Shown: piece after piece, positions 34,219 to 42,518 of the stretch
Layout of the letters: every line of letters begins with the position of its first letter
Position numbering within the stretch: the first letter of the stretch is position 1
NCBI GenBank assembly: GCA_035946735.1
Contig: DASYYZ010000129.1
Span: forward strand, 80,976-144,975
Length of the DNA stretch: 64,000 nt
DNA from: Gp13-AA77 sp035946735
GTDB taxonomy: Bacteria; Acidobacteriota; Terriglobia; UBA7540
Reading direction: 5' to 3'
The notes under the pieces: generated by a model
What the model saw: only the letters and a program-made list of their open reading frames with translations
What the model was told of the DNA's origin: nothing
Database searches by the model: none
Position numbers and translations under genes: made by a program

Positions 34219-35760
34219 TCAAGACATCGTCTGCAGATCGATCGCAACGGCGTCCAGGCAGCTGTTCTGGCTCGGAGGCGTTGTGCCAGGCAAAATCGGC
34301 AGCAGAGTTCGATCGCTATTGCGACAGGTTCTTTCCAGGTCCTCCACCTTGGCCCACAGGCACGCTAAATCGGGCGCTGCTACCGGTTGATGGCCGGGAT
34401 CGCCGTCCAGCGCGGCCGTCGACGCCGAAGGCCGGCGCCGAAAATCAACCTCGGCATGAAGCGCGGTCCGGAGAGCGAGGTAGAACTCGTTGCGGTACGC
34501 CCCTTTGAACATCACTGCTAAATCGTCGCTATCAATCCAGTTCTTCTTCTCCCCCAACTGAGCGCTCACTCGATCGTAGAAAGTTGTTCCGGGCAACGGA
34601 TACGACACCGAAACCCCGATGTCATCGGGCTGAGCATCCCGAACAAGGCGAATCGTCGCCTGGATGTCATCCCAGTCCTCGCCTGGGTAGCCGAACTGAA
34701 GGAAGAAGCAGGCTCGGATGCCGTGAGCGCGCAATCGATTCCTCACGATCACGACGTCCTGCACGCGAGTGCCTTTCTCCATTCCGTTCAGGATCTTTTG
34801 CGACCCCGACTCGACCCCCAGCCAGATCTCGGCACAACCCGCGCGGCCGAGCGCCCGAACGTTGCTCTCGGTGATCAGGTCAATGCGGCATTGGGCCTTG
34901 AACGCTACCCTTGCCCGCCGCGATTCCACTTGTTCCGCAAGCTCCGGCAACCAGCGAGGCTTCAGTCCAAAGATGTCATCCGCAAACCAAAGGTGCTCCG
35001 CGCCGTAGACCTCCTTTAGTTCTTTGATTTCCTCGGCAACGCTGGCCCCGGAGCGCACATGAAATGTTTGGCCGTAGATGGGCTTGGCGCACCAGTTGCA
35101 GTGATAGGGACATCCCCGGCTGGCCACCAGATTCATCGAAAAGCAGCCATGCGCGGCCTTCCAGGCCTTCTTGTAACGGTCGATATCGATGAGGTCGCGC
35201 GCCGGGCGCGGCAGTACGTCAAGATCCCGCATCAGGGGCCGGGCGGCAGTGGCACGAAAACCACGATCCCCCACGGCGGTGTAAGCTATTCCCGGAATAT
35301 TTTCCGGTTTCGCGGCCGTGCTCCCAAGCAATGCCTTGGAGAGATCAACCAGCGTCCACTCTGCCTCGCCGAGGAGTACAAAGTCGGCGCCTCGCCGAAG
35401 ATAAGCCTCGGCGTGGTCAGTGGCGTCTGAGCCGTTGACGATTACCCATGCGCCCCAGCCGCGCGCGGCTTCAATTGCACCGTAAGCGACCTGCCGCATG
35501 CGAGTGAGACACATCTTCGAAAGGAAATTGAAGTTGTCTTCGTACACCGCGACGATCCGAGGCCGATGCCGCTCGAGGGCGGCAGCGAAGCCGCTCTCGG
35601 GCTCGTCGAGCACGGCGTCAAAAAGCGCAACCGAGAATCCTTGCTGCCGCAGAAGGGCCGCCGCGTAAAGCGTGCCGAGCGGAGGATAGGGCTGCATCTT
35701 CCGCACCTGCTTGAGGTCGTAGAACAAGTGGTACGAGTGTGTCAGAAGGATGTCAGCCAC
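34219..35760 (-). CDS. B12-binding-type radical SAM protein (operon copy 2)
   Basis: The 513-residue protein starts MADILLTHSYHLFYDLKQVR and MQPYPPLGTLYAAALL. Cluster ligands are C217, C221 and C224 (SRGCPYHCNWC). The linker PARDLIDIDRYKKAWKAAHG and the WFADDIFGLKPRWLPEL block parallel the neighbour at 32800-34200. In the Rossmann domain the usual GGxxP loop is replaced by IVNGSDATDHAEAYL, a notable deviation. A low-complexity, Pro/Thr-rich tail of about 80 residues follows the barrel. It is separated from the next gene by only 18 bases. Confidence 0.87.
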   Translation of the reverse strand: MADILLTHSYHLFYDLKQVRKMQPYPPLGTLYAAALLRQQGFSVALFDAVLDEPESGFAAALERHRPRIVAVYEDNFNFLSKMCLTRMRQVAYGAIEAARGWGAWVIVNGSDATDHAEAYLRRGADFVLLGEAEWTLVDLSKALLGSTAAKPENIPGIAYTAVGDRGFRATAARPLMRDLDVLPRPARDLIDIDRYKKAWKAAHGCFSMNLVASRGCPYHCNWCAKPIYGQTFHVRSGASVAEEIKELKEVYGAEHLWFADDIFGLKPRWLPELAEQVESRRARVAFKAQCRIDLITESNVRALGRAGCAEIWLGVESGSQKILNGMEKGTRVQDVVIVRNRLRAHGIRACFFLQFGYPGEDWDDIQATIRLVRDAQPDDIGVSVSYPLPGTTFYDRVSAQLGEKKNWIDSDDLAVMFKGAYRNEFYLALRTALHAEVDFRRRPSASTAALDGDPGHQPVAAPDLACLWAKVEDLERTCRNSDRTLLPILPGTTPPSQNSCLDAVAIDLQTMS

Positions 35761-35785
35761 GTGTATGAACCCGCGAACCCGCAGA

Positions 35786-37291
35786 TCAGCAAACTTCGGC
35801 CGTGCGATGGGCGAGCGGCTGACCCGTCACCAGCGACCGCTTCGTCACCACGCCGCCCGCGAGCCCGGCCGCCGAGAGCGCCCACAACTCCACCGGAAAC
35901 TCGAAGCGGCGATTGCGGAGCCGCCAACGCAGCGGCGCTCCCAGCGCGAGCCGGAAGGTGCGATTCAGCCACCGTCGCCCCCTTGCCGCCTTGCGGATGT
36001 GATTGTTGATCAGAAAAAAGTCCAGCATGCGTCGCAACCGGCCGAGCTCAGCGCCCTGAAGCCACGGCAAGACGTTGGAACCGAGGGGCAGATCGTTCCA
36101 CTCTTCGAGCGACTGCGGTTCACGCACGCCCATCTGCTTCAACTGCGGCCAGATCGGAATCCCGGGATAAGGCGTGAAAATGTTGGGCGAGAAGCTCACA
36201 TTGGAATGGCGGCGCGCAATGTCGCTCATGATGCGGAACGTCTCAACCCGGTCGGATTCCGTCTCGCCCGGGTACCCGAGAATGAGGTTGAAGTTGACTC
36301 TCATTCCCGCTTTTTCCGTCTTGCGCGCCGTTTCGTACATGTCCCGGACGCGCTCATGCTTCTTGTTCATCAACGCGAGCACTTCCTGCGACGCAGATTC
36401 GGTGCCGAATCCCATGTAATAAAGGCCGCTTTCACGAAGCAGGCAGACGTCCTCATCGCTCAGGCGGCAGAGCAGGTCCGTGGAGGCTTGAACCGTCCAG
36501 CGCACGTTCACCTTGCGTTCGATCAGGCCGCGCGCGATGGCGACGGCGCGTTTGCTGTCGACGGGAAAGTTCGAATCCAGAAACGGCACTTCGTCCAGGC
36601 GGTAACGCTCCACCAATTCCGCCACATCATCCACCACCCGCTCGGCCTTATAGGCATTGAAGCGCCGTTTGTAGAACACCTGATCGGTGCAGTAGTTGCA
36701 GGCGTAAGGGCAGCCGAGGCTGGTGGCATAACCCATCTCGCGCTTGCCGCGAGCGCGGGCATAGCCATCAAAATCGGCGAGGTGGTAAGCGGGCTTGGGC
36801 AAATTGTTGAGATTTTCCACCGATCTCTCAGCCTCATGAACGATGTGGCCGTCCCGCTTGGTTGATGCGCCCCGCACTCCGTCCAGATTCTTGCCCTCGG
36901 CGAGGCGTTCGGCAATCTCAAGCAGGGTGAGTTCGCCCTGCCCGCGCACGATTACATCCACGAAGTCGGGCCGGAGGGTCTGGTCCGGGACGAGGCTTGG
37001 GTGCCAGCCGCCGAAGATGATGGGCAGCCCAGGACGAGCCTTCCGGACCAGGCGGGCCATTCTGATGCTCGCACCGATCATGGGTCCGGTCAGCAGGGAT
37101 ACGCCGAAGCAAAGTGCCTCTTCAACTTCGCGGGCAACCGCTTGCTCATAATCCGGTTCGATCGCCCCGTCGATGACGGCGACGTCGAAGCCCGCTTCGA
37201 CGAGAGGAGCTGCCAGGTGAAGGAGGCAAAGCGGCGCGCCCAGCGGCGGGCCCCCATAGGGCGGATAGAACAGAACCACTTTCTTCTTCAT
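35786..37291 (-). CDS. B12-binding-type radical SAM protein (operon copy 1)
   Basis: The 501-residue protein has an N-terminal B12-like domain with MKKKVVLFYPPYGGPPLGAP, VIDGAIEPDYEQ and the typical FGGWHPSLVPDQTL and VIVRGQGELTLLEI. Cluster ligands are C194, C198 and C201 (LGCPYACNYC). FLDSNFPVDSKRA, YMGFGTESASQEVLALMNKK and FNLILGYPGETESDR follow, resembling the BchE/anaerobic-cyclase branch more than copies 2 and 3. The C-terminal 120 residues are helical (RLRRMLDFFLINNHI). It begins 14 bases after the cytochrome c-DUF5777 gene, tying the two functions into one transcript. Confidence 0.87.
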   Translation of the reverse strand: MKKKVVLFYPPYGGPPLGAPLCLLHLAAPLVEAGFDVAVIDGAIEPDYEQAVAREVEEALCFGVSLLTGPMIGASIRMARLVRKARPGLPIIFGGWHPSLVPDQTLRPDFVDVIVRGQGELTLLEIAERLAEGKNLDGVRGASTKRDGHIVHEAERSVENLNNLPKPAYHLADFDGYARARGKREMGYATSLGCPYACNYCTDQVFYKRRFNAYKAERVVDDVAELVERYRLDEVPFLDSNFPVDSKRAVAIARGLIERKVNVRWTVQASTDLLCRLSDEDVCLLRESGLYYMGFGTESASQEVLALMNKKHERVRDMYETARKTEKAGMRVNFNLILGYPGETESDRVETFRIMSDIARRHSNVSFSPNIFTPYPGIPIWPQLKQMGVREPQSLEEWNDLPLGSNVLPWLQGAELGRLRRMLDFFLINNHIRKAARGRRWLNRTFRLALGAPLRWRLRNRRFEFPVELWALSAAGLAGGVVTKRSLVTGQPLAHRTAEVC

Positions 37292-37305
37292 GCCGCCCCG
37301 CCTTT

Positions 37306-38805
37306 TCAGAAGATCTGCCGGGACAGATCGAATCCCACAACCAAGCCGCTCGGCTTGTCCGCTGTCGGATCACCCAGAAATGAGGCGCGCGTTGCGGCGC
37401 GTTGCGCCACCGTTGTGCCCGGGCTGGTGGTGAATCCGAATGTGAACGAGTGCCGCCAGATCTTCTTCTGGATCCCGAAACTGTACGCCGGCCGGTGAAT
37501 CTCGAGTGGCCTCCCGTTGACCAGCGTGGGAATTACTTCCGCAACCAGGGCGACGGTGGGCCGGATGTCAACTGCGGCTCCGGCACCCAAGGAAAACGTA
37601 TTGTACCCCGGCAAATTCGGGATCGCACTGGATAGGAACGAATTAGGCTGGAAGAGTATGCGATTGTTTAGCGACAAGGTCGGCACTGCGTAGAGTTGCG
37701 CCCGGGTACCCAAGCTTCGCGAAAACACCCCCTCAAGGTTCTCGGTGTAGTTGCGCGAGAAGTTGTTCTCGCCCTGAATCGAGAGTCGTACGGCGGCATT
37801 GATCGGCTGGCCTTTGCGCTCATCCAGGAAGTTGTAGGCCGCCATCAACTGAATCGGCCGGGCGATGAAAGTTGGAGAGCGATAGATACTGACGGACAAC
37901 TTGTCTGTGACCCCGTAACGAAAGCCAAAGGACGGGAGAGCAAAATTGTCCAGGCCTATCAGGGAGCCGCCTTCTGCCGGACCGGAAAATGCTGGAGTGT
38001 AGGGAAAGCGGTGCGTGAAGTCGACGAGCAAGCCGTGCCGTTCCAAAGGCCGCGCCGTCGGCAAGCTGAAAAGGAGATCGTTTCCCGGTGTATAGACCTT
38101 CCGTTTCGCGGTCTCGGCGCGCTCGGTGCCAGTGGCCTGGCTAGTGTTCCCGAGCGAGCGCAGGAAGCCGCGCACCGCCTGGATATCCGCGCCGGACAGT
38201 TTGCCTTGCCAGGCAGGCATCATGGTGTTCTTCTTGCCGTCTCGAATCGTCGTCTCGATCTGCTCGTCGGTGAGGCTGGCCTGGACGGCGGCGCTTGTGA
38301 AATCGGGAGTCTTCAGACCGCTCACGCCTTTGCCGTCCTGACCATGGCAACTTGCGCAATTCTTGTAAAAGATTGCAGAGCCGGCGGAGGTGCCTTGCGA
38401 GCCTCTCGACCCCAAAACCGCTGCGCCAGGAGCGGCGCCTTCCCCGGCATTCGCGTTCTTGATCGTGTGCGCAGCCAGATCCACGAGATAACGCTTTCCA
38501 TTCCGCTCCACGATGAGCGAGGAGCTGGAATTCTCCACGAACTCGACACCAAGATCAACCGCTGAAGGGGCTGCTTCAGCACCGGCCTCTACGCCCGGAG
38601 TTCCGCCGCCTTTGGAAGCCGTCGCCGAATTTCCGCCGAACAGCGGTCTGGCTGCCGTCAGCAGGAAGGCAGCTCCGAGCGCCACCCAAACCAATAGCAG
38701 GTTAGCAGCGCTGTGGCTGCGGAAAATCGCAGCATTGCCTGCTGCGCGATCCCGAGGCGGCAATGAGTGTGGTACTGAGCGAACTTCAAACAAGTGATTA
38801 TCCAT
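37306..38805 (-). CDS. Cytochrome c fused to a DUF5777-like outer-membrane barrel
   Basis: I prefer the ATG at 38805 (499 residues) because GAGG lies 6-7 bases upstream; another at 38817 is possible. A membrane segment is at about residues 36-54. A linker is followed by one monohaem domain with CASCHGQDGKG (C150, C153, H154) and the axial Met candidate in NTMMPAWQGKLS. From about residue 235 a strand-rich part (LLVDFTHRFPYTP, FGFRYGVTDKLSVSIYRSP, MAAYNFLDERKG) matches DUF5777-type beta-barrels and ends in aromatic DLSRQIF, typical of outer-membrane proteins. The fusion suggests electron transfer at the outer membrane. Confidence 0.8.
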   Translation of the reverse strand: MDNHLFEVRSVPHSLPPRDRAAGNAAIFRSHSAANLLLVWVALGAAFLLTAARPLFGGNSATASKGGGTPGVEAGAEAAPSAVDLGVEFVENSSSSLIVERNGKRYLVDLAAHTIKNANAGEGAAPGAAVLGSRGSQGTSAGSAIFYKNCASCHGQDGKGVSGLKTPDFTSAAVQASLTDEQIETTIRDGKKNTMMPAWQGKLSGADIQAVRGFLRSLGNTSQATGTERAETAKRKVYTPGNDLLFSLPTARPLERHGLLVDFTHRFPYTPAFSGPAEGGSLIGLDNFALPSFGFRYGVTDKLSVSIYRSPTFIARPIQLMAAYNFLDERKGQPINAAVRLSIQGENNFSRNYTENLEGVFSRSLGTRAQLYAVPTLSLNNRILFQPNSFLSSAIPNLPGYNTFSLGAGAAVDIRPTVALVAEVIPTLVNGRPLEIHRPAYSFGIQKKIWRHSFTFGFTTSPGTTVAQRAATRASFLGDPTADKPSGLVVGFDLSRQIF

Positions 38806-38871
38806 GACTGCCCTCATCTGTATGTTTGAGGCCTGTCCCGGTTTTGTCAACAAATTGTAAAAGGCCTGCCT

Positions 38872-39654
38872 CTAACGCCCTGGACCCGGATTTTGGCCTT
38901 TCTGGTTCTGTAGGAACGCGGTGAGCGCTCGAAGCTGGTCGTCGGTCAGGTTGCCGAAGGCGGGCATGGCCGAGCCTGCAGTGTACTGGGACGGGTCCCT
39001 GAAATGTCCGATCAGCCATTGCTCGCTGCGCCCGCGCGTTCCCTCGGAAGTAAGGTCTGGCCCCAACGCGTTGCCTTCCCCATCGAGCTTATGACACGTG
39101 AAGCAGCCCTCCTGGCGGTACAGCGTGAGACCGTAGGCGACCAGTTGAGCGGGAGTTTGCGCCGCGGTGGCGGATTGAGGTTGCGCTGCCTCGGTTTGAC
39201 TGGCTGCCTTCGGCAAGGCGCGTAAGAAAGTCACCACTTTCCAGGTGTCCGCATCGGAGAATACCGATTTCCACGACGGCATGCCGGTGAGCCGCACGCC
39301 GTTTTGGACGATCCAGAAAAGGTCGGCGTCCTTCCAGTGCTGCACGTGGGGAGAATTGAGATCCATGGCCGGAGGATACATATTGCGGCCCAGATCGCTG
39401 CCTCGTCCGTCCGGACCGTGGCAGACTGCGCAGGACTGGCTGTAGATCTGCTGCCCGGCCCCAATAACCTCAGGGCTCGCGGTCAAGGGATTGGCCAGCT
39501 TTTGCGCCTCCATGGGAATCACCACATCCTTCGCTGCGTTTGCAAGCGCGGTCTCCACACTCCAGGGTTGCTTGTGCGCGGTGCAGCCTGCCACCAGCAG
39601 CGCCGGCAGCATGATCGATAGCTTCACTCGCGAGCTCGACCATCCATTGCTCAT
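38872..39654 (-). CDS. Dihaem cytochrome c lipoprotein, first gene of the operon
   Basis: The 260-residue protein has a lipobox (LLVAGC, lipidated C24) and two haem-c domains, with CAVCHGPDGRG (C75, C78, H79) and CFTCHKLDGEG (C184, C187, H188). Met ligands are likely in RLTGMPSWKS and SAMPAFGNL, giving His/Met haems of medium potential. It should be anchored to a periplasmic membrane face and pass electrons. It lies 66 bases before the cytochrome-barrel gene and heads the ten-gene minus-strand run. Confidence 0.88.
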   Translation of the reverse strand: MSNGWSSSRVKLSIMLPALLVAGCTAHKQPWSVETALANAAKDVVIPMEAQKLANPLTASPEVIGAGQQIYSQSCAVCHGPDGRGSDLGRNMYPPAMDLNSPHVQHWKDADLFWIVQNGVRLTGMPSWKSVFSDADTWKVVTFLRALPKAASQTEAAQPQSATAAQTPAQLVAYGLTLYRQEGCFTCHKLDGEGNALGPDLTSEGTRGRSEQWLIGHFRDPSQYTAGSAMPAFGNLTDDQLRALTAFLQNQKGQNPGPGR

Positions 39655-39957
39655 AAGGCCTCCTCACATCCCTGATGGAACTTACGATCCCTGTGCCGTC
39701 CTGCCCAGCCATCCTCACGCGAGGCAAACTTGCACACTCGGAAGTGTAACCAAGCCGCGGACGCACCGTTGTCATTCGGCTGTCAATGTTATGTAAAGTT
39801 TTGACAATCTGCCAGATGGGCGCTCGACTCCGAAGCGCCGCGGGAGGTCATGAGGCCGAAGAAAAAGGATGAAAAGGGTCGGACCGCGGCGAATCGTGAG
39901 TGGCGAAGTAACGAGTAGGGAAGAAGGTCTCTATTCGCTATCTTCTATTCTCGCCGC
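39655..39957. other. Intergenic stretch upstream of the cytochrome/radical SAM operon
   Basis: No gene is seen. The part next to the cytochrome start should hold the operon promoter, but no convincing -35/-10 pair is visible. An isolated TTGACA on the minus strand (in 39780-39790) lacks a -10 at proper distance. A small dyad ACACT-CGGA-AGTGT at 39734-39747 could be an operator. Confidence 0.3.
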
Positions 39958-40572
39958 TCACTCACCAACCGTCACTTTCACCGGAGCCGACAGTGCAAGA
40001 TGACCCCAGGCAACCTTCAAGGTCGCATTGCGCATATCGTTTTCCGGATGAGTCAGAGTGATGCTGAGCTTTTCCACCGCGTCTGAACTTGCGGAATCCG
40101 TAGTCATGGGCGCGGTGAATTCCACGGTTGCTTTGTGGATGTCGAAGGCATCGATGCGAGCCTTCCGCACTTTGACGGGATCGATGAAAGCCAGTTTCCA
40201 GGATGATCCGTCAGCGGAGCGCTGCAGACCCAAAAAGTAGGTTCCGGGGCTGATCGCCTTGCCCGAAATGTTGATGGGAACGTCGGTGTAGAGATTCGAC
40301 CAGAAGTTACTACCCATGCGCCAGACCTTACCTTTGGTCATGGCGTCGAATTTGGCGGGGTCTTCGTACTCTTTCTTCCACACCGGACGGCCGTAGTTGA
40401 CCGCAACCTGCCCAGCCGCGGCTTTGGCAGTCGAGTTCCAGTAAAGCAACCGGGCGGAAGCCCGATCGTCCGGCGGATCGCCGCCCTCCACGCCGATCTG
40501 TGCACCTTGTTGAGCGCGCAGCATGCCTGCTGCCAGCAAAATGAGCGTGCTCGCCAGTACTTTTGCTCGCAT
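39958..40572 (-). CDS. Secreted DUF2911 family protein
   Basis: I chose the ATG at 40572 (MRAKVLASTL), with AGGGGAGA 6 bases upstream, giving 204 residues. A signal peptide ends near GMLRAQQ. The body has the DUF2911 blocks QVAVNYGRPVWKKE, WRMGSNFWSNLYTDVPINISGK, ISPGTYFLGLQ and the late strand LKVAWGHLALSAPVKV. The family is widespread in Bacteroidota and Acidobacteriota; its function is unknown. It is exported and probably periplasmic. Confidence 0.86.
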   Translation of the reverse strand: MRAKVLASTLILLAAGMLRAQQGAQIGVEGGDPPDDRASARLLYWNSTAKAAAGQVAVNYGRPVWKKEYEDPAKFDAMTKGKVWRMGSNFWSNLYTDVPINISGKAISPGTYFLGLQRSADGSSWKLAFIDPVKVRKARIDAFDIHKATVEFTAPMTTDSASSDAVEKLSITLTHPENDMRNATLKVAWGHLALSAPVKVTVGE

Positions 40573-40685
40573 GTTCAATCTCCCCTTCTGGATTCTGAAT
40601 CACCTCGGCAGTCTTCCATCCATCCACGGTGACGGTGGCCCTTTAACGAGGCGCACCGATTATGACGCTGCTTCGCGGGCGAGTG

Positions 40686-41750
40686 TTACTCCTCGCGAGT
40701 CACGCCGTCCGCGATCCAGAACTTGCCGGGTTCGAGCCCGGCGCGCACCGCGAGGTCATGCGCCAGCAACTGCATGTAGAGGGTGTCGATCAGGGTTCCA
40801 AGGCCCAACCGCATGGGCTCGACGCACAGCGTCCGCACATTTGCGGTTTCGGGAAATGGCAGCTCAGTGAAGAGAATCACCCGCCCCCCATGCGATTGCA
40901 CGTCACGGGCCAGCTTGAGCAGCAGACGGCCCGTGCTCATCCCGCGCTTTGGCGCAGCGGATTCGCGGGCGAAGATTACGTACCGGTGGTTCGGATTCAC
41001 GATCTCGATGGGACCGTGCCGGAATTGGCCCGCGCTCATGGCCTCTGCCGCCAGCCGCGGTGCTTCCTTAAGTAACAAGGCGCCCTGCAGTGCCGAGGCC
41101 ATGTCGGGTCCGCGCGACATTAGCGCAATGTAAGTGGGATGATCGAAAAACTCCACCGTGGGTTCGATCAGAAGGTCCCGCCGGTCCAGGATCCTCTCCT
41201 CGGCCCGGATCGCCTTGATAAGCTCCTGAGTAAGATGGCGCTGAGGCTCGCCCGCGATCGCAAAGGCCAAATACATCAAAACCGCCACGCTGCAAGTATA
41301 GGTCTTGGTGCTGACGGTGCTCTGCACCCCGGCCATCATCGGCAGAAGCAGGTCGGCGCGGCGCGCCAGCTTGCTGCTCTCCACGTTCACGACTGCGGCC
41401 ACGCCGATCCCCTTGGGTAAACGATCTAGCAGGCGCACCATTTCTACGGTCTCGCCGGATTGCGAAATGGCCACCAGCAACGTGTCGGGCCGCAGCGCGC
41501 CCAAGTGATGGTGCAGCAACTCGGCGGTCTCCCACACCACGGCGCGAATGCCGCATGCGGAGAGATATGCTTGGGCGGGATAGGCGGCATTGAGCGAAGC
41601 GCCCATGCCGGTCAGGATTACGGTCGGCGGCCACTTGGCGGCCAGTCTGCGCAAGGCAGGGCGCGGGATCGCTCCCGGGCTCTCATAGTACTTGCGCAGA
41701 TCTGCGAGCGCCCCCGGCTGCTGGACGAGTTCCTCCATCATCGTGCTCAT
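40686..41750 (-). CDS. SIS-domain protein, GlmS/AgaS-like isomerase
   Basis: The 354-residue protein has two SIS domains. The first spans about 30-165 (VILTGMGASLNAAYPAQAYL, TLLVAISQSGETVEMVRLL with the phosphosugar-binding SQSGET) and the second about 190-340 (ALMSRGPDMASALQGALLLKEA). AEAMSAGQFRHGPIEIV is the glutamine-6-phosphate-synthase-type helix with the catalytic E and H. The glutaminase domain of GlmS is absent, so it may isomerise or deaminate an aminosugar phosphate, or act as a sensor. It is the only sugar gene nearby. Confidence 0.82.
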   Translation of the reverse strand: MSTMMEELVQQPGALADLRKYYESPGAIPRPALRRLAAKWPPTVILTGMGASLNAAYPAQAYLSACGIRAVVWETAELLHHHLGALRPDTLLVAISQSGETVEMVRLLDRLPKGIGVAAVVNVESSKLARRADLLLPMMAGVQSTVSTKTYTCSVAVLMYLAFAIAGEPQRHLTQELIKAIRAEERILDRRDLLIEPTVEFFDHPTYIALMSRGPDMASALQGALLLKEAPRLAAEAMSAGQFRHGPIEIVNPNHRYVIFARESAAPKRGMSTGRLLLKLARDVQSHGGRVILFTELPFPETANVRTLCVEPMRLGLGTLIDTLYMQLLAHDLAVRAGLEPGKFWIADGVTREE

Positions 41751-41933
41751 GCAAACGCCCTCGGATGCGTTGACCGGCCGTCATTGCCCGCTGGTCAGGA
41801 GAACACGCATTATATATCAGGGGTCGGGAGCCAGGGCTAAGGATCGGGTGGCAGGATTATCGGCTGCGGCAGAAGTACTAAGTCAACTCGCGCTGGGGGC
41901 GCGAGCGATGCAACTCTTCATTTCGCGTAGGCA

Positions 41934-41957
41934 GGAGCCGGGCGTTGGCCCGGCTCC
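41934..41957 (-). terminator. 10-bp GC hairpin after cspA
   Basis: GGAGCCGGGC and GCCCGGCTCC pair perfectly around a GTTG loop. It begins 7 bases past the cspA stop on the minus strand. There is no T tract behind it, so it may act as an mRNA end or a Rho-assisted stop. Confidence 0.5.
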
Positions 41958-41964
41958 CAACGCA

Positions 41965-42177
41965 CTAGACCGGCACCACGTTTGCGGCCTGAAATCCCTT
42001 GGGTCCCTTCACAACCTCAAATTCGACTGCCGCACCTTCCTGGAGGTTGCGATAACCATCTCCCTGAATCGCGGAATAATGTACGAAGACGTCCTCACCC
42101 TCGCTGCGCTGGATGAAGCCGTACCCCTTGGCGGAATTGAACCACTTAACGGTCCCTCGTTCTCGATCGTTGCCCAC
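41965..42177 (-). CDS. cspA: Cold-shock domain protein
   Basis: The 70-residue protein is a complete CSD. RNP1 reads KGYGFIQ (residues 17-23) and RNP2 reads VFVHYSAI, after the opening GTVKWFNSAKGYG. The start is a GTG with AGGAG about 10 bases upstream. It binds single-stranded RNA and DNA as an RNA chaperone. The leader of about 125 bases, with a hairpin and a T6 run, recalls the long 5' UTRs of cold-inducible csp mRNAs. Confidence 0.95.
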   Translation of the reverse strand: MGNDRERGTVKWFNSAKGYGFIQRSEGEDVFVHYSAIQGDGYRNLQEGAAVEFEVVKGPKGFQAANVVPV

Positions 42178-42234
42178 TTTACTTCTACTCCTTCAGATTT
42201 GATACTGTCTGTTCTCCTAGCCTTGGCTGAAACG

Positions 42235-42263
42235 AAAAAAGGCCGCGAGCGCTGCCCCGGCGC
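42235..42263 (-). promoter_or_regulatory. Attenuator-like hairpin plus T6 in the cspA leader
   Basis: On the minus strand a very GC-rich stretch (42241-42263) with GCCG/CGGC arms around AGCGCT is followed directly by six T residues (42235-42240). It lies between the predicted promoter and the csp start, with no gene upstream for it to terminate. Premature termination relieved in the cold is an attractive reading. Confidence 0.4.
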
Positions 42264-42309
42264 CTCACTTCGCACGCAAAAGGTACTGCAAGAGCACAAA
42301 CGCGCCCAC

Positions 42310-42338
42310 ACTATAGCACGGTTGGGCTATACCGTCCA
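42310..42338 (-). promoter_or_regulatory. Predicted cspA promoter
   Basis: On the minus strand TGGACG (42333-42338) and TATAGT (42310-42315) have a 17-base spacer. They predict a leader of about 125 bases before the GTG at 42177. The -35 matches four of six consensus bases and the -10 five of six. The rest of the 42178-42518 gap holds a TATAAT at 42501-42506 facing the plus-strand gene. Confidence 0.5.
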
Positions 42339-42518
42339 TGTGAGATTCCGGCCCTTTTCGCGGAGATTTGCCCTTTCCGAGTGGTGTTCTTGGATGCGCC
42401 CCGGTCGGTCGCACCTCCCGATCCGCTCTCGGCAGCCGGTGGGGGCAAGGGTCGTGGGGCGAAAATTCCGACTCGCGGCATCGATCGGATCGGCGCGTTG
42501 TATAATGCGGGTTCTCAG

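Noticed and set aside
35750..36865. 371-codon plus-strand ORF
   Set aside because: It is antisense to a radical SAM gene whose motifs are in the correct order.
27283..37306. Precursor peptide gene in the radical SAM operon
   Set aside because: Gaps between genes are 36 bases or less and no small ORF with a ribosome-binding site stands out. This is a limited search by eye.
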